Positions 24,771-33,182 of a stretch of 64,000 nt of DNA are shown piece after piece. Each line of letters opens with the position of its first letter. Positions within the stretch are counted from its first letter, which is position 1. The DNA comes from an uncultured Lachnospiraceae bacterium. Its GTDB lineage: Bacteria; Bacillota; Clostridia; Lachnospirales; Lachnospiraceae. The translations under genes and the position numbers were made by a program. The DNA lies in NCBI GenBank assembly GCA_947178125.1, contig CAMWXB010000009.1, positions 1-64,000 on the forward strand, in the 5' to 3' direction. Below the pieces are notes generated by a model that made no database searches, was not told the DNA's origin, and saw nothing but the letters and a program-made list of their open reading frames with translations.

Positions 24771-25757
24771 CTATTTTCGGAAAATCGCTTCCAGAAAATC
24801 CTGCTTCTCTTTGTCCTGTGCAAAAAGTTTCTCGAGCTTCTCCATATTGCGGCCGGGAATCCATGCTTTGCCGGAATTATAATAAAAATTGACGATCTTC
24901 CAAAATTTTTCCGGATAAGCAAAACGATAATATAACTGCATATAATCTTCTTCTGACAAAGTTTTCTCTTCATCATAGGAATGTATCAGAATATCCCCTA
25001 ACGTCTGCGACCAGTTATTCTTTTCAAGCAGCTTCCGCATAAAAAGATACAAATCCCTGACCGGATTATCCCGTATGCACTTTTCAAAATTAATCAGTGC
25101 CATGCCGGCCGATGTCCGTATAATATTATGATACTGATAATCGCCGTGACATACAATAGGAAATTCTTCCAAATTTGCACTTTTTCTTTCCTTCATATAA
25201 TAGCGCATTTCCTCAGTAACCTGCAATGCGCGGTCAAAAAAGTAATCATAATGCTCTATCAGATATATCTCAAAAGCGGTCTTCTGGCTCTTTTCACGCA
25301 GAAAACGACGCACTTTTTTCAACTCTTTATTATGCTTTTCATATTCTTTCTCAATATGAAAAACAGGCTGAGAAGACAGATTTTCCCATTCCGATAAATC
25401 CGCACAGTTATGTAGTCTGGCCAGTACGCGGACTGCCTGAGCACATTCCTCAATATCTCTGTTGTTACATTCTTTTCCTTCAAAATAACTTTTTACAATA
25501 TAAGGAATCTGATCCTGGTCATAAACGATCAGTTCGCCCTCTTTTGTACGCAGAATGGACTCGGCAAGCGGAAACCCGGCTTCCCTGATATGCTTTAACA
25601 ACGTATCCTGAAAAAAAATCTTATTTACAGGACCATTATACTCTTTTAAAATAAGAAGCCCTTTATCCGATTCACAAAGAATCGCACCTCTTCCTTTCCA
25701 GGTCCGGTTAACTTCTATCTCATAATTATCAAATAAACCGACAGATCTGTCATTCAC
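24771..25757 (-). CDS. CotS-like spore coat/aminoglycoside-phosphotransferase-fold protein
   Basis: A protein of about 328 residues with the kinase-like fold shared by CotS/CotI spore-coat proteins and aminoglycoside or choline kinases. The catalytic HGDYQYHN motif (H-G-D-x-x-x-x-N) lies near residue 206. The following metal-binding motif reads LINFEKC, with Asn where active kinases have Asp. The frame extends to a GTG at 25772, but that position lies inside the ribosome-binding sequence; GGGAGG fits a GTG start at 25757 with 7-base spacing. It is upstream of the PEGA lipoprotein gene. A spore-coat role is inferred from the family. Confidence 0.75.
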   Translation of the reverse strand: MNDRSVGLFDNYEIEVNRTWKGRGAILCESDKGLLILKEYNGPVNKIFFQDTLLKHIREAGFPLAESILRTKEGELIVYDQDQIPYIVKSYFEGKECNNRDIEECAQAVRVLARLHNCADLSEWENLSSQPVFHIEKEYEKHNKELKKVRRFLREKSQKTAFEIYLIEHYDYFFDRALQVTEEMRYYMKERKSANLEEFPIVCHGDYQYHNIIRTSAGMALINFEKCIRDNPVRDLYLFMRKLLEKNNWSQTLGDILIHSYDEEKTLSEEDYMQLYYRFAYPEKFWKIVNFYYNSGKAWIPGRNMEKLEKLFAQDKEKQDFLEAIFRK

Positions 25758-25834
25758 AAATATACCTCCCACACCAGATAATCCACATATCCTATCTTAT
25801 GAGAAAGTATGGAAAAGTATGATTTTTTTGTCGG

Positions 25835-27166
25835 TTAATCTTGCAAAGGCAGAAGAGAAAGCAGATATTCCTTCCGATTGCGTTCCGGTTCTTCTAAAAC
25901 CACTTCCAGCAGTTTATGAAGCGTCTGCCCGATTTCCCGGCCCGGCTTCATTCCTGCCGCGATCAAATCGCCGCCGGTCACTGCCAGGTCTTTCAGCGAA
26001 AGACAATCTTTTTTGGCAATGATATCCTCATAAATGACTTTCAATATTTCAAGGTCCTGCAGCTTTTCCTTCCTCTGATAATCACTCTGTGCCATAATAT
26101 CGGCATATTTTACGGAAAACAACAGTGGAAAAATATCTTCTCCTATATGATTTACCGCTTTCCTGACGCTCTTCGTATTATTTTCTATTTTCCAGTCGTG
26201 ATACCGGACGATTTTTCTGACTATATCAGTCGTATCATTATCAAATTTCAATCTTTTCATGATGCGGACAGTCATCTCTTCCCCAATTACCGCATGGCCA
26301 TGATTATGCGTGATACCCTCTTCATCAACCGTCAATGTTCCAGGTTTTCCGATATCATGAAAAAGCATTCCGAGGCGCAGCGCTTTATTGGGCTTCACAT
26401 AGGATAATGTATGTAAAATATGCTCTCCAACGCTGTAACAATGGTGCGGATTGTTCTGTTCAGTCTGCATGCAGATGTCAAATTCCGGAAATATCTGTTC
26501 GGTAATCCCGGTTTCATATGCAGTCCTGATATAATCCGGATGATCAGAAATCATAAGTTTCACCAATTCGACCTGAATACGTTCCGCACTGATCCTTCGT
26601 ATCGTCGGCGCAAGTTCTTTTATCGCCGCTTTCGTATTTTCCTCAATCGTATAACCGAGCTGCGCAGAAAAACGCACCGCCCGCATCATGCGCAGAGCAT
26701 CCTCCGTGAACCGTTCCCTGGCATCCCCGACACAACGAATCCGACCACACTCAATATCCTGTATTCCTTCATATAAATCAATCAGACCGTCCTTTTCATT
26801 ATAAGCCATCGCATTGATGGTAAAATCCCGGCGCCGTAAATCTTCCTTCAGACTTGCCGTAAAGGTCACATCTTTCGGATGGCGGCTGTCCTCATATTTC
26901 CCATCAATGCGATAAGTTGTTACTTCAAAGCCTTCCCTGTCGAGCATAACGGTAACGGTTCCATGTTGAATCCCGGTATCAATTGTCCTGTTAAAAAGCT
27001 TTTTCACCTCTTCCGGCTTCGCGGAAGTCGTAATATCCCAATCATCCGGTTCCCGCCCCAGAATAGAGTCCCTGATACATCCGCCGACCGCATAAGCCTC
27101 AAAACCTGCTGCCTGAATTTTTTCTATAATATCCTTTACCTTCCGGGGTAATTGTATACGCATCAT
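25835..27166 (-). CDS. cca: CCA tRNA nucleotidyltransferase with HD domain
   Basis: Adds or repairs the 3' CCA of tRNAs, none of which is encoded in the three tRNA genes here. The class II nucleotidyltransferase head has AVGGCIRDSILGREPDDWDITT, with the catalytic D-x-D around residues 41-43, followed by RRDFTINAMAYN and a neck domain (RMMRAVRF). An HD domain follows with MLFHDIGKPGTL. The 443-residue length and the extra HD domain match Firmicute enzymes. The ATG is doubled (ATGATG). It is separated by 62 bases from the CotS-like gene. Confidence 0.95.
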   Translation of the reverse strand: MMRIQLPRKVKDIIEKIQAAGFEAYAVGGCIRDSILGREPDDWDITTSAKPEEVKKLFNRTIDTGIQHGTVTVMLDREGFEVTTYRIDGKYEDSRHPKDVTFTASLKEDLRRRDFTINAMAYNEKDGLIDLYEGIQDIECGRIRCVGDARERFTEDALRMMRAVRFSAQLGYTIEENTKAAIKELAPTIRRISAERIQVELVKLMISDHPDYIRTAYETGITEQIFPEFDICMQTEQNNPHHCYSVGEHILHTLSYVKPNKALRLGMLFHDIGKPGTLTVDEEGITHNHGHAVIGEEMTVRIMKRLKFDNDTTDIVRKIVRYHDWKIENNTKSVRKAVNHIGEDIFPLLFSVKYADIMAQSDYQRKEKLQDLEILKVIYEDIIAKKDCLSLKDLAVTGGDLIAAGMKPGREIGQTLHKLLEVVLEEPERNRKEYLLSLLPLQD

Positions 27167-27230
27167 ATACTCCTCTATTTGGATAAATTTATATAGGAAG
27201 AAACCCTATTCCGGGCATTCTCCTTTGTAA

Positions 27231-27345
27231 GAAGAACGCCGCATTTTTGGCGTTCTTCAGGGTGAAAAAGGTTCGCTGTGCGAACCGTAGAAGTTCTTGG
27301 CGTTCCGCTCATTAGCGGAACGTCTTTAGAACTTCTTTTCACCCT
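27231..27345. repeat. Highly structured intergenic element: terminator hairpin plus three-armed inverted repeats
   Basis: GAAGAACGCC...GGCGTTCTTC (27231-27258) forms one hairpin. Next to it, AGGGTGAAAA (27259-27268) pairs with TTTTCACCCT (27336-27345) and encloses two further arms: GGTTCG/CGAACC (27270-27286), and AGAAGTTCT/AGAACTTCT (27289-27297 with 27328-27336) that itself contains CGTTCCGCT-catt-AGCGGAACG (27301-27322). The outer arm touches the TAG stop of the small minus-strand gene, so the element forms its 3' untranslated region. It may be a terminator, a structured RNA or an inserted palindromic element. Confidence 0.65.
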
Positions 27346-27577
27346 AGCCTATGCCGGGACCACGGAACAAAGTCGTCGGGTCTCCAAAATGGACATCTTC
27401 ATCTTCTTCTTTTAAGGAAGACGTCAGCCTGTCCAATTCTTTTTCAGATAAATTACTTCTATTTCTTTCGATATATTCTTTTTTCTCATCATCCGACATA
27501 TTGGAAAAACTGTCTGTTGCCAATTTATCCATTGCCGCGGCATATCCAAGCCCAAGGGGCATTTGATTATAATCCAT
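27344..27577 (-). CDS. Small conserved-looking protein of unknown function
   Basis: A 77-residue acidic soluble protein. It starts MDYNQMPLGLGYAAAMDKLA, followed by a helix-rich SNMSDDEKKEYIERNRSNLSEKELDRL segment and an acidic, glycine-ending tail. Its start has GGAAAGGAATG-type purines upstream. I recall similar small proteins with an N-terminal PLGFGMALAQN-like start and an MSEEEK helix in clostridia, but I know no function. The stop codon forms the edge of a large structured RNA element. It lies between the CCA enzyme and GH3 genes and is transcribed alone or from the GH3 promoter. Confidence 0.7.
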   Translation of the reverse strand: MDYNQMPLGLGYAAAMDKLATDSFSNMSDDEKKEYIERNRSNLSEKELDRLTSSLKEEDEDVHFGDPTTLFRGPGIG

Positions 27578-27677
27578 CGTATTTTCATTCCTTTCCGTAT
27601 TTTTTAGTACCAGATTAGAATATACAGAAAGAAATAAATTTATACTTTATCAGATACTGCAATGGACTTTGATCAAA

Positions 27678-29846
27678 TTATAACGTGTAAAGCCCTTTCA
27701 GGCGGATATCTTCACAGGAAGCTCCTACAAGAATTTCATAATCTCCCGCATTCACTGTAAAATCATGCTTATTGCTGTCAAAATAAGCAAAATCATGATG
27801 TGTTAAAGTCAACGTTATCTTTTCGGATTTTCCCGGCTGTAGTTTGACTTTTGCAAAGGATTTTAATTCTTTAGCAGGGCGCTCCACTTTTGGCGCAATT
27901 GGCGCGACATACAGCTGAACGACTTCTGCCCCCGCTTTTTTCCCTGTATTTTTAATACTAAAGCTTACTTTCAGCGCTCCTGTTCCATCTTTTTCCTGTT
28001 TCAGAGAAAGATTGCTGTATGCAAACTGTGTATAGGACAGACCATGCCCAAAACAGAAAGCCGGCGCGATTCTTTCTTTATCAAAGTATCGATAACCAAA
28101 ATAAAATCTCTCCGACAGGCTGATACTTCCGTGTATACCGGATTGTCCATTTTTTGCTGTAACACAGTCTTCATATCTGGCAGGAAAAGTTTCGGCAAGC
28201 TTACCGGAAGGATTTACCTCTCCAAAAAGAATTTCTGCAAAAGCATTTCCTGTTTCCATGCCTGCATAATAACTCCATAAAATCGTCTCCGCATGATGTC
28301 TCCACGGCATTTCCACAGGAGAGCCGCCAATCAGGGTAATGATTGCATCTTTTCTTACTTTCAAAAGTTCCTCGATGAGCATGTCCTGTTCGTAAGGAAG
28401 TTTCATGTCAGCCCTGTCAAGACCTTCGCTGTCAAAATCATGGTTCAGGCCGCCGACAAAAATGACTTCATCCGCTTCCTTTGCCGCCCGGAGCGCCTCT
28501 TCAAATAACTTCACATTCTGTTCATGAATCAACAGCTTTTCTTTTTCCTTCTGTGCTGCCTTTTCCTCTTCCTGCTCCTCTAAACTCTTCTCCTGCCAGT
28601 TCGTGTCAAAAATCTTTGGTTTCTCCGGCACATAATATCCGGGTACATAAATAACTTCCGTATTGCCGCCCAGATAAGCCTTTATCCCCATTAACGGACA
28701 TATCTCATAAAGCGCTTTGATTTCGGCGCTGCCGCCTCCATCGGAATGAACTTTTGCGGCATTTTGTCCGATAACAGCGAGTTTCCTGATCTTTTTTCTT
28801 TCCAACGGCAGTTTACCGTTCTCATTTTTCAGAAGAATCATGGATTCCTCCGCAGTACGCAGTGTTACTTCCCTGTGAACTGGATCATTGTAGCTTCCCG
28901 CTTTTCTCGTACTCTGCTGTTTTCCTATCATTTTCAGGCGAAACATCATCCGAAGAATGTTGCGCACTTTGCTGTCTACCACAGATTCCGGAACTTCACC
29001 TTTTTCAATCGCTTCTTTCAAAGGATTTGCCAGTTTATAATCATCAAAATCAGGATAAACTGACATTTCCACATCCATTGTGACCTCTGCCGCTTCTTTT
29101 GTCTTATGTACGGCGCCCCAGTCACTGATGACCGTACCGTCATACCCCCACTCTTCCCGAAGGATGCCATCGAGAAGCCGTTTATTCTCACAGCAATGCG
29201 TTCCGTTTATCCTATTATAAGCGCCCATCAGAGAATAAGAGCCGCCTTCCTGTACAGCTGCTTTAAAAGCCGGGAGATAAATTTCATACAATGTCCTGTC
29301 ATCCACAATGGTATCCACCATCAGACGGTCCGTTTCCTGTACATTGCATGCGAAATGCTTCACACAGGCTGCGACATCGTTCTCCTGTACTCCCTTGATA
29401 AAAGGAACTGCAAGAGCGGCAGCCAGTTTCGGATCCTCGCTCATATATTCAAAATTTCTCCCGCACAACGGGTCCCTTTTAAGATTGATACCCGGCGCCA
29501 GAATCACATCTTTTCCACGTCCCCGCGCTTCCTCCCCAAGAACATATCCTGCCTTCCAGGCAAGCTTCGGATTCCAGGAAGAAGCGAGCGCGCTGTTACT
29601 CGGCAGATAAGTCACATAGTCGTCATTGTTTCCTGACGGAACCCATTTTTCATTATGAAATTCGTTTCTGACGCCCATCGGACCATCAGAACATTTCAAA
29701 GGCGGAATCCCCAGTCTTTCTACCGCACCCGTCTGAAAAAGCCCTGCACCATGAATCATGGAAATCTTTTCATCCAGTGTCAATTCTTTTACTAATTTTT
29801 CAATCTGTTCCTCTGTTTTCTGATCACTTTTAAGAGCCCATTTCAT
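27678..29846 (-). CDS. Glycoside hydrolase family 3 beta-glucosidase-type enzyme
   Basis: A 722-residue GH3 enzyme that removes beta-linked glucose or related sugars from the non-reducing ends of oligosaccharides. The N-terminal barrel contains LAPGINLKRDPLCGRNFEYMSEDP, KHFACN and the nucleophile motif VISDWGAVH (Asp near residue 238). The alpha/beta second domain and the C-terminal fibronectin-III-like domain (FSIKNTGKKAGAEVVQLYVAP) follow. It has no signal peptide and therefore acts inside the cell. It is monocistronic or leads the small downstream gene; its substrate cannot be read from the sequence. Confidence 0.93.
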   Translation of the reverse strand: MKWALKSDQKTEEQIEKLVKELTLDEKISMIHGAGLFQTGAVERLGIPPLKCSDGPMGVRNEFHNEKWVPSGNNDDYVTYLPSNSALASSWNPKLAWKAGYVLGEEARGRGKDVILAPGINLKRDPLCGRNFEYMSEDPKLAAALAVPFIKGVQENDVAACVKHFACNVQETDRLMVDTIVDDRTLYEIYLPAFKAAVQEGGSYSLMGAYNRINGTHCCENKRLLDGILREEWGYDGTVISDWGAVHKTKEAAEVTMDVEMSVYPDFDDYKLANPLKEAIEKGEVPESVVDSKVRNILRMMFRLKMIGKQQSTRKAGSYNDPVHREVTLRTAEESMILLKNENGKLPLERKKIRKLAVIGQNAAKVHSDGGGSAEIKALYEICPLMGIKAYLGGNTEVIYVPGYYVPEKPKIFDTNWQEKSLEEQEEEKAAQKEKEKLLIHEQNVKLFEEALRAAKEADEVIFVGGLNHDFDSEGLDRADMKLPYEQDMLIEELLKVRKDAIITLIGGSPVEMPWRHHAETILWSYYAGMETGNAFAEILFGEVNPSGKLAETFPARYEDCVTAKNGQSGIHGSISLSERFYFGYRYFDKERIAPAFCFGHGLSYTQFAYSNLSLKQEKDGTGALKVSFSIKNTGKKAGAEVVQLYVAPIAPKVERPAKELKSFAKVKLQPGKSEKITLTLTHHDFAYFDSNKHDFTVNAGDYEILVGASCEDIRLKGLYTL

Positions 29847-29902
29847 ATCCTTGCCCAGCCTTTCTATCGACCTGCCATATATGACAGATAATCTGTATGT
29901 CT

Positions 29903-29931
29903 AGTATATCTGCTATTTTCTTTAATTACAA
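29903..29931 (-). promoter_or_regulatory. Probable promoter of the GH3 gene
   Basis: On the minus strand TTGTAA (29926-29931) and TATACT (29903-29908) are 17 bases apart, about 57 bases before the GH3 start. Confidence 0.55.
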
Positions 29932-29960
29932 TCATGAAAATTTTTTCATCTCTTTTTCAT

Positions 29961-29992
29961 AACCACTTATAAAAATTTTTTCATAAGTGATT
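29961..29992. promoter_or_regulatory. Inverted repeat upstream of the GH3 promoter, possible regulator-binding site
   Basis: AACCACTTAT (29961-29970) and ATAAGTGATT (29983-29992) form a 10-bp inverted repeat with one G-T mismatch around an AT-only spacer. It sits 30 bases upstream of the GH3 -35 box and just before the tRNA-Pro promoter. It could bind a sugar-responsive regulator; this is inferred from position only. Confidence 0.35.
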
Positions 29993-30007
29993 ATAAAAAA
30001 AGAAAAC

Positions 30008-30037
30008 TTGACAAACACCCATAACCTATTGTATCAT
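30008..30037 (+). promoter_or_regulatory. Promoter of tRNA-Pro
   Basis: A perfect TTGACA (30008-30013) and TATCAT (30032-30037) are 18 bases apart, about 28 bases before the tRNA 5' end. Confidence 0.7.
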
Positions 30038-30065
30038 CTTAGTTGTGCATAAGATTATTTTATAA

Positions 30066-30139
<74 letters not shown>

Positions 30140-30148
30140 CTAGAAAAG

Positions 30149-30210
30149 GATTGAGATATCTAAGCTATATTGAAGTCTTTCAATATAATTTAGATATCTC
30201 AATTCTTTTT
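30149..30210 (+). terminator. Long-stem terminator after tRNA-Pro
   Basis: A near-perfect stem of about 23 bp (ATTGAGATATCTAA from 30150 and TATATTGAA from 30166, paired with TTCAATATA from 30179 and TTAGATATCTCAAT ending 30203) with one internal 2x2 loop is followed by CTTTTT. Confidence 0.85.
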
Positions 30211-30481
30211 CCGGATTTAATTTGTAAATTATGAAATTGCGGTACTATTATAAGGAGGATTAAGAATCCTCCCCACAATAGCTCAGGAAAGAAATGGATT
30301 GTTTCTGCCACTGTATCTTAATAATCTTCTCTGTTATTCATAAATTTCTTCATGAATAATTTTCTTTCCCGATAAATTCCCCTTTTACGGGATTATTTTA
30401 CGATAACATACGCTACCGAACTGTTACTTATTTGGCAATTTTTGTAGTTTTTTCGGCAAATTTGGTAAATCCGGCAAAAAA
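30211..30481. other. Intergenic gap with one short hairpin and no gene seen
   Basis: Between the tRNA-Pro terminator and the trxA stop I find no convincing open frame or RNA gene on either strand. GGAGGATT-aag-AATCCTCC (30254-30272) is a perfect 8-bp hairpin without a clear T tail. The remainder is AT-rich and unstructured to the eye. Confidence 0.5.
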
Positions 30482-30802
30482 CTAAGACAGTATCTTATCG
30501 ATTTTCTCTTCCAATTCTTTTTGGGATACCGCACCTATGACTGTTTCTTTTATTTCTCCACCGACAAAGATTATCATCGTCGGAATCGACATAATCCCGT
30601 ATTGTGAAGCAATTTTATTTTCTTCATCAATATTACATTTTCCTACTTTTACCTTTCCGTCGTATTTTTCAGCCAGCTTCTCTACGACCGGCGCCATCAT
30701 TTTACATGGCATGCACCAGTCAGCATAGAAATCCACAAACACCGGAATATCGGAAGCGAGTACCTCCTCTTCGAAATTTGTGCCCGTAAATTTACACTCC
30801 AT
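30482..30802 (-). CDS. trxA: Thioredoxin with a CMPC active site
   Basis: A 106-residue cytoplasmic thiol-disulfide oxidoreductase. The fold signature FVDFYADWCMPCKMMAPVVEKLA is present, with the redox cysteines at 30 and 33; the cis-proline motif SIPTMIIF follows near residue 75. The active site is Cys-Met-Pro-Cys rather than the usual Cys-Gly-Pro-Cys, which would be expected to shift redox potential or partner choice. There is an extra Cys at residue 3. It lies 35 bases downstream of trmB on the same strand and probably shares its transcript. Confidence 0.92.
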   Translation of the reverse strand: MECKFTGTNFEEEVLASDIPVFVDFYADWCMPCKMMAPVVEKLAEKYDGKVKVGKCNIDEENKIASQYGIMSIPTMIIFVGGEIKETVIGAVSQKELEEKIDKILS

Positions 30803-30837
30803 ATTTTTTCTCCTTTCCTTTTATTTTATCATTTCCA

Positions 30838-31482
30838 TCATTCCGATGGGAAAACAATATATTTATAGATAGGATTCCCCATTGAAGAGAATCTTTCCTC
30901 ATATTCTGTCATGACATTTCCTTCCATCATATTTTTATCATTATGAAGGTCATAAGTCACCTGTTTCAAATGCCATCCGGCAGGCTCCAGTTCCTCCAGA
31001 GCAAATGTGAACAGCGCCTGATTATCCGTTTTAAATTCCAGATTTCCCTTTTTCGATAGTATGGCTCGGTACCTGTTCAAAAATTCACGAGAGGGAAGCC
31101 TTCTCTTCGCATGCCTGTCTTTCGGCCATGGATCAGAAAAATTCAGATAAATTTTATCGACTTCTCCTTCTCCGAAAACATCTGTGATTTCTTCCGCATC
31201 CATACGGATAAAATACAGATTGGGAAGTTCCTCTTTTTCCATTTTTTGAATACCGCGGATTAAAACACTGGAATATTTTTCGATACCAATATAATTAATC
31301 TCCGGATGCAGTCTTGCCATATCCATAATAAACCGTCCCTTTCCCATACCGATTTCTATCTGTATCGGATGAGAATTGCAAAACAACTCTTTCCAGTGAT
31401 TTTTCTTTTCTGTGGGATTTTGTATTACAAACCGGCTCTGGGCAATCGCTTCCCGGGAACCGGAAACATTTCGTAATCTCAT
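30838..31482 (-). CDS. trmB: tRNA (guanine-N7-)-methyltransferase TrmB
   Basis: Methylates G46 in the variable loop of tRNAs using S-adenosylmethionine. The SAM-binding motif IEIGMGKGRFIMDMA lies near residue 45, then YIGIEKYSSVLIRGI and the TrmB signature LNFSDPWPKDRHAKRRL near residues 113-129. At 214 residues the length is typical. It precedes trxA on the same strand. Confidence 0.96.
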   Translation of the reverse strand: MRLRNVSGSREAIAQSRFVIQNPTEKKNHWKELFCNSHPIQIEIGMGKGRFIMDMARLHPEINYIGIEKYSSVLIRGIQKMEKEELPNLYFIRMDAEEITDVFGEGEVDKIYLNFSDPWPKDRHAKRRLPSREFLNRYRAILSKKGNLEFKTDNQALFTFALEELEPAGWHLKQVTYDLHNDKNMMEGNVMTEYEERFSSMGNPIYKYIVFPSE

Positions 31483-31563
31483 AGGCAGATTTTTCCTTTC
31501 CGTGCGATATTATTTTACACTATTTTAAAATGTAAGAAAAGAACATCTTAAAAAATAGTATGG

Positions 31564-31592
31564 TAGAAAATTTCATATCCTAATGATATAAT
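31564..31592 (+). promoter_or_regulatory. Probable promoter of the D,D-carboxypeptidase gene
   Basis: A perfect TATAAT (31587-31592) preceded by TGA (extended -10) and a weak TAGAAA -35 box (31564-31569) at 17-base spacing lies about 70 bases before the start. Confidence 0.5.
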
Positions 31593-31658
31593 TTAAATAT
31601 TGAAAAAACAGCAATCAGAATTTTGCTGTGACCAGATTTTTTGGAGGTTTTGATACGC

Positions 31659-33182
31659 ATGTATTTTACTCATAGAAAAAAATTTCTGTCCCGTTTTATA
31701 TTAACAATTTTTTTAGGCGCTTTTCTTTTTCATGTTCATACGCTGACCACTTATGCAACGCATGAGGAACTGGAAGCGGAAGCAGAAGCGAGAAAACTTC
31801 TCCCCGTACAATCTGATGAAATTGAGAACTGGCCGACCGGACCACAGATAACTGCGCAGGCAGCTATCCTGATGGATGCCAATACCGGTATCATTCTTTA
31901 TGCAAAAAATATTCATGAAAAACTGTATCCGGCCAGTACGACCAAAATTCTTACTTCGCTGCTGGCTATAGAGAACGGTAATCTGGATGATATGGTCTCT
32001 TTTAGTCATGAAGCCGTTTTCAGCGTACCAGGGGATGGCTCCAATATGGGAATGGATGAAGGCGAATCGATCACATTAGAAGAAGCGCTTTATGGCATTA
32101 TGGTCGCTTCCGCAAATGAAGTTTCCAATGCCGTTGCGGAATATGTAAGCGGTTCTATCAGTGATTTTATAGAACTGATGAATACCCGCGCTGCACAACT
32201 CGGCTGCACGGATTCTCATTTTACTAACACAAACGGTCTTTTTGACGAAAACCACTATACATCCGCTTATGATCTTGCTCTGATTTCCAGCGTATTTTTT
32301 CAAAATGAAATGCTGTGTAAGATCAGCAACACGCCTCGTTATCATTTTGAAGCTTCTGCAACTCAGCCGGACGATTTTTATAAAAAAAATAAACACCTGC
32401 TTATTACGGGAGAAATACCCTATGAGGGCATAGTCGGCGGAAAGACCGGTTATATAGACCAGTCCAGACAAACGCTTGTTACCTGCGCGGAACAGAATGG
32501 CATGAAATTGATCTGTGTTGTTTTTAAGGAAGAATCTCCAAATCAGTTCACAGACACGGTAGAACTTTTTAATTATGGTTTCCAAAATTTCCAGATATTG
32601 AATGTCGCTGAAAATGAACAAAAGTTCAACATTGAAAATGTGAATTTCTTTCAGGCTGATAACGATATTTTCGGAAATTCAAAACCTATTTTATCAATTG
32701 ATATGGACAGTTATGTCATCGTTCCAAACATGGCCAGTTTTTCTGATTTAGATTCCACGATTGATTATGATATTGCGGAAGAAAACCATGTTGCTCAAAT
32801 CGACTATACTTATAATGATACCTATGTTGGAAGCGCCTATGTGAATCTTTCTGAATATGCTAAGACCATCTATCAATTTGAAACAGTAAAATCTTCTTTC
32901 GATTCCAATACTGATAACAACAATACGGAAGGAGTGGAAAAAGAAGAAACAGCTGTGTCTGCTTCACCTATACAAGACAATGAGGATGACGGTACGATTT
33001 TTATCAATGTTAAGAACGTATTGATCGGTCTTCTTATTTTCGCATCATTTTTTATCTGTCTTTTCATTATCCGGGCGCTCATTATTAATAACAATAACTC
33101 TAAACGCCGGAAAAATCGTGTGAACAGAAAAAAACACCGAAGAGAACGTATCCGCTCTAACTTCGATGATTTTGATTTTTAG
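31659..33182 (+). CDS. D-alanyl-D-alanine carboxypeptidase (penicillin-binding protein, DacF type)
   Basis: Serine peptidase that removes the terminal D-Ala from peptidoglycan stem peptides on the outside of the membrane. It has an N-terminal signal segment (FILTIFLGAFLFHV). All three penicillin-binding motifs are present: S93-T-T-K96, S151-A-N153 and K262-T-G. A C-terminal domain is followed by a transmembrane helix (about residues 451-475) and a strongly basic tail. Such a C-terminal membrane anchor, rather than an amphipathic helix, is less usual. The ATG at 31659 is chosen over a TTG at 31641 because the GGAGG site (31643-31647) lies between them. Its last 26 bases overlap the convergent exonuclease gene. 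Confidence 0.9.
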   Translation: MYFTHRKKFLSRFILTIFLGAFLFHVHTLTTYATHEELEAEAEARKLLPVQSDEIENWPTGPQITAQAAILMDANTGIILYAKNIHEKLYPASTTKILTSLLAIENGNLDDMVSFSHEAVFSVPGDGSNMGMDEGESITLEEALYGIMVASANEVSNAVAEYVSGSISDFIELMNTRAAQLGCTDSHFTNTNGLFDENHYTSAYDLALISSVFFQNEMLCKISNTPRYHFEASATQPDDFYKKNKHLLITGEIPYEGIVGGKTGYIDQSRQTLVTCAEQNGMKLICVVFKEESPNQFTDTVELFNYGFQNFQILNVAENEQKFNIENVNFFQADNDIFGNSKPILSIDMDSYVIVPNMASFSDLDSTIDYDIAEENHVAQIDYTYNDTYVGSAYVNLSEYAKTIYQFETVKSSFDSNTDNNNTEGVEKEETAVSASPIQDNEDDGTIFINVKNVLIGLLIFASFFICLFIIRALIINNNNSKRRKNRVNRKKHRRERIRSNFDDFDF

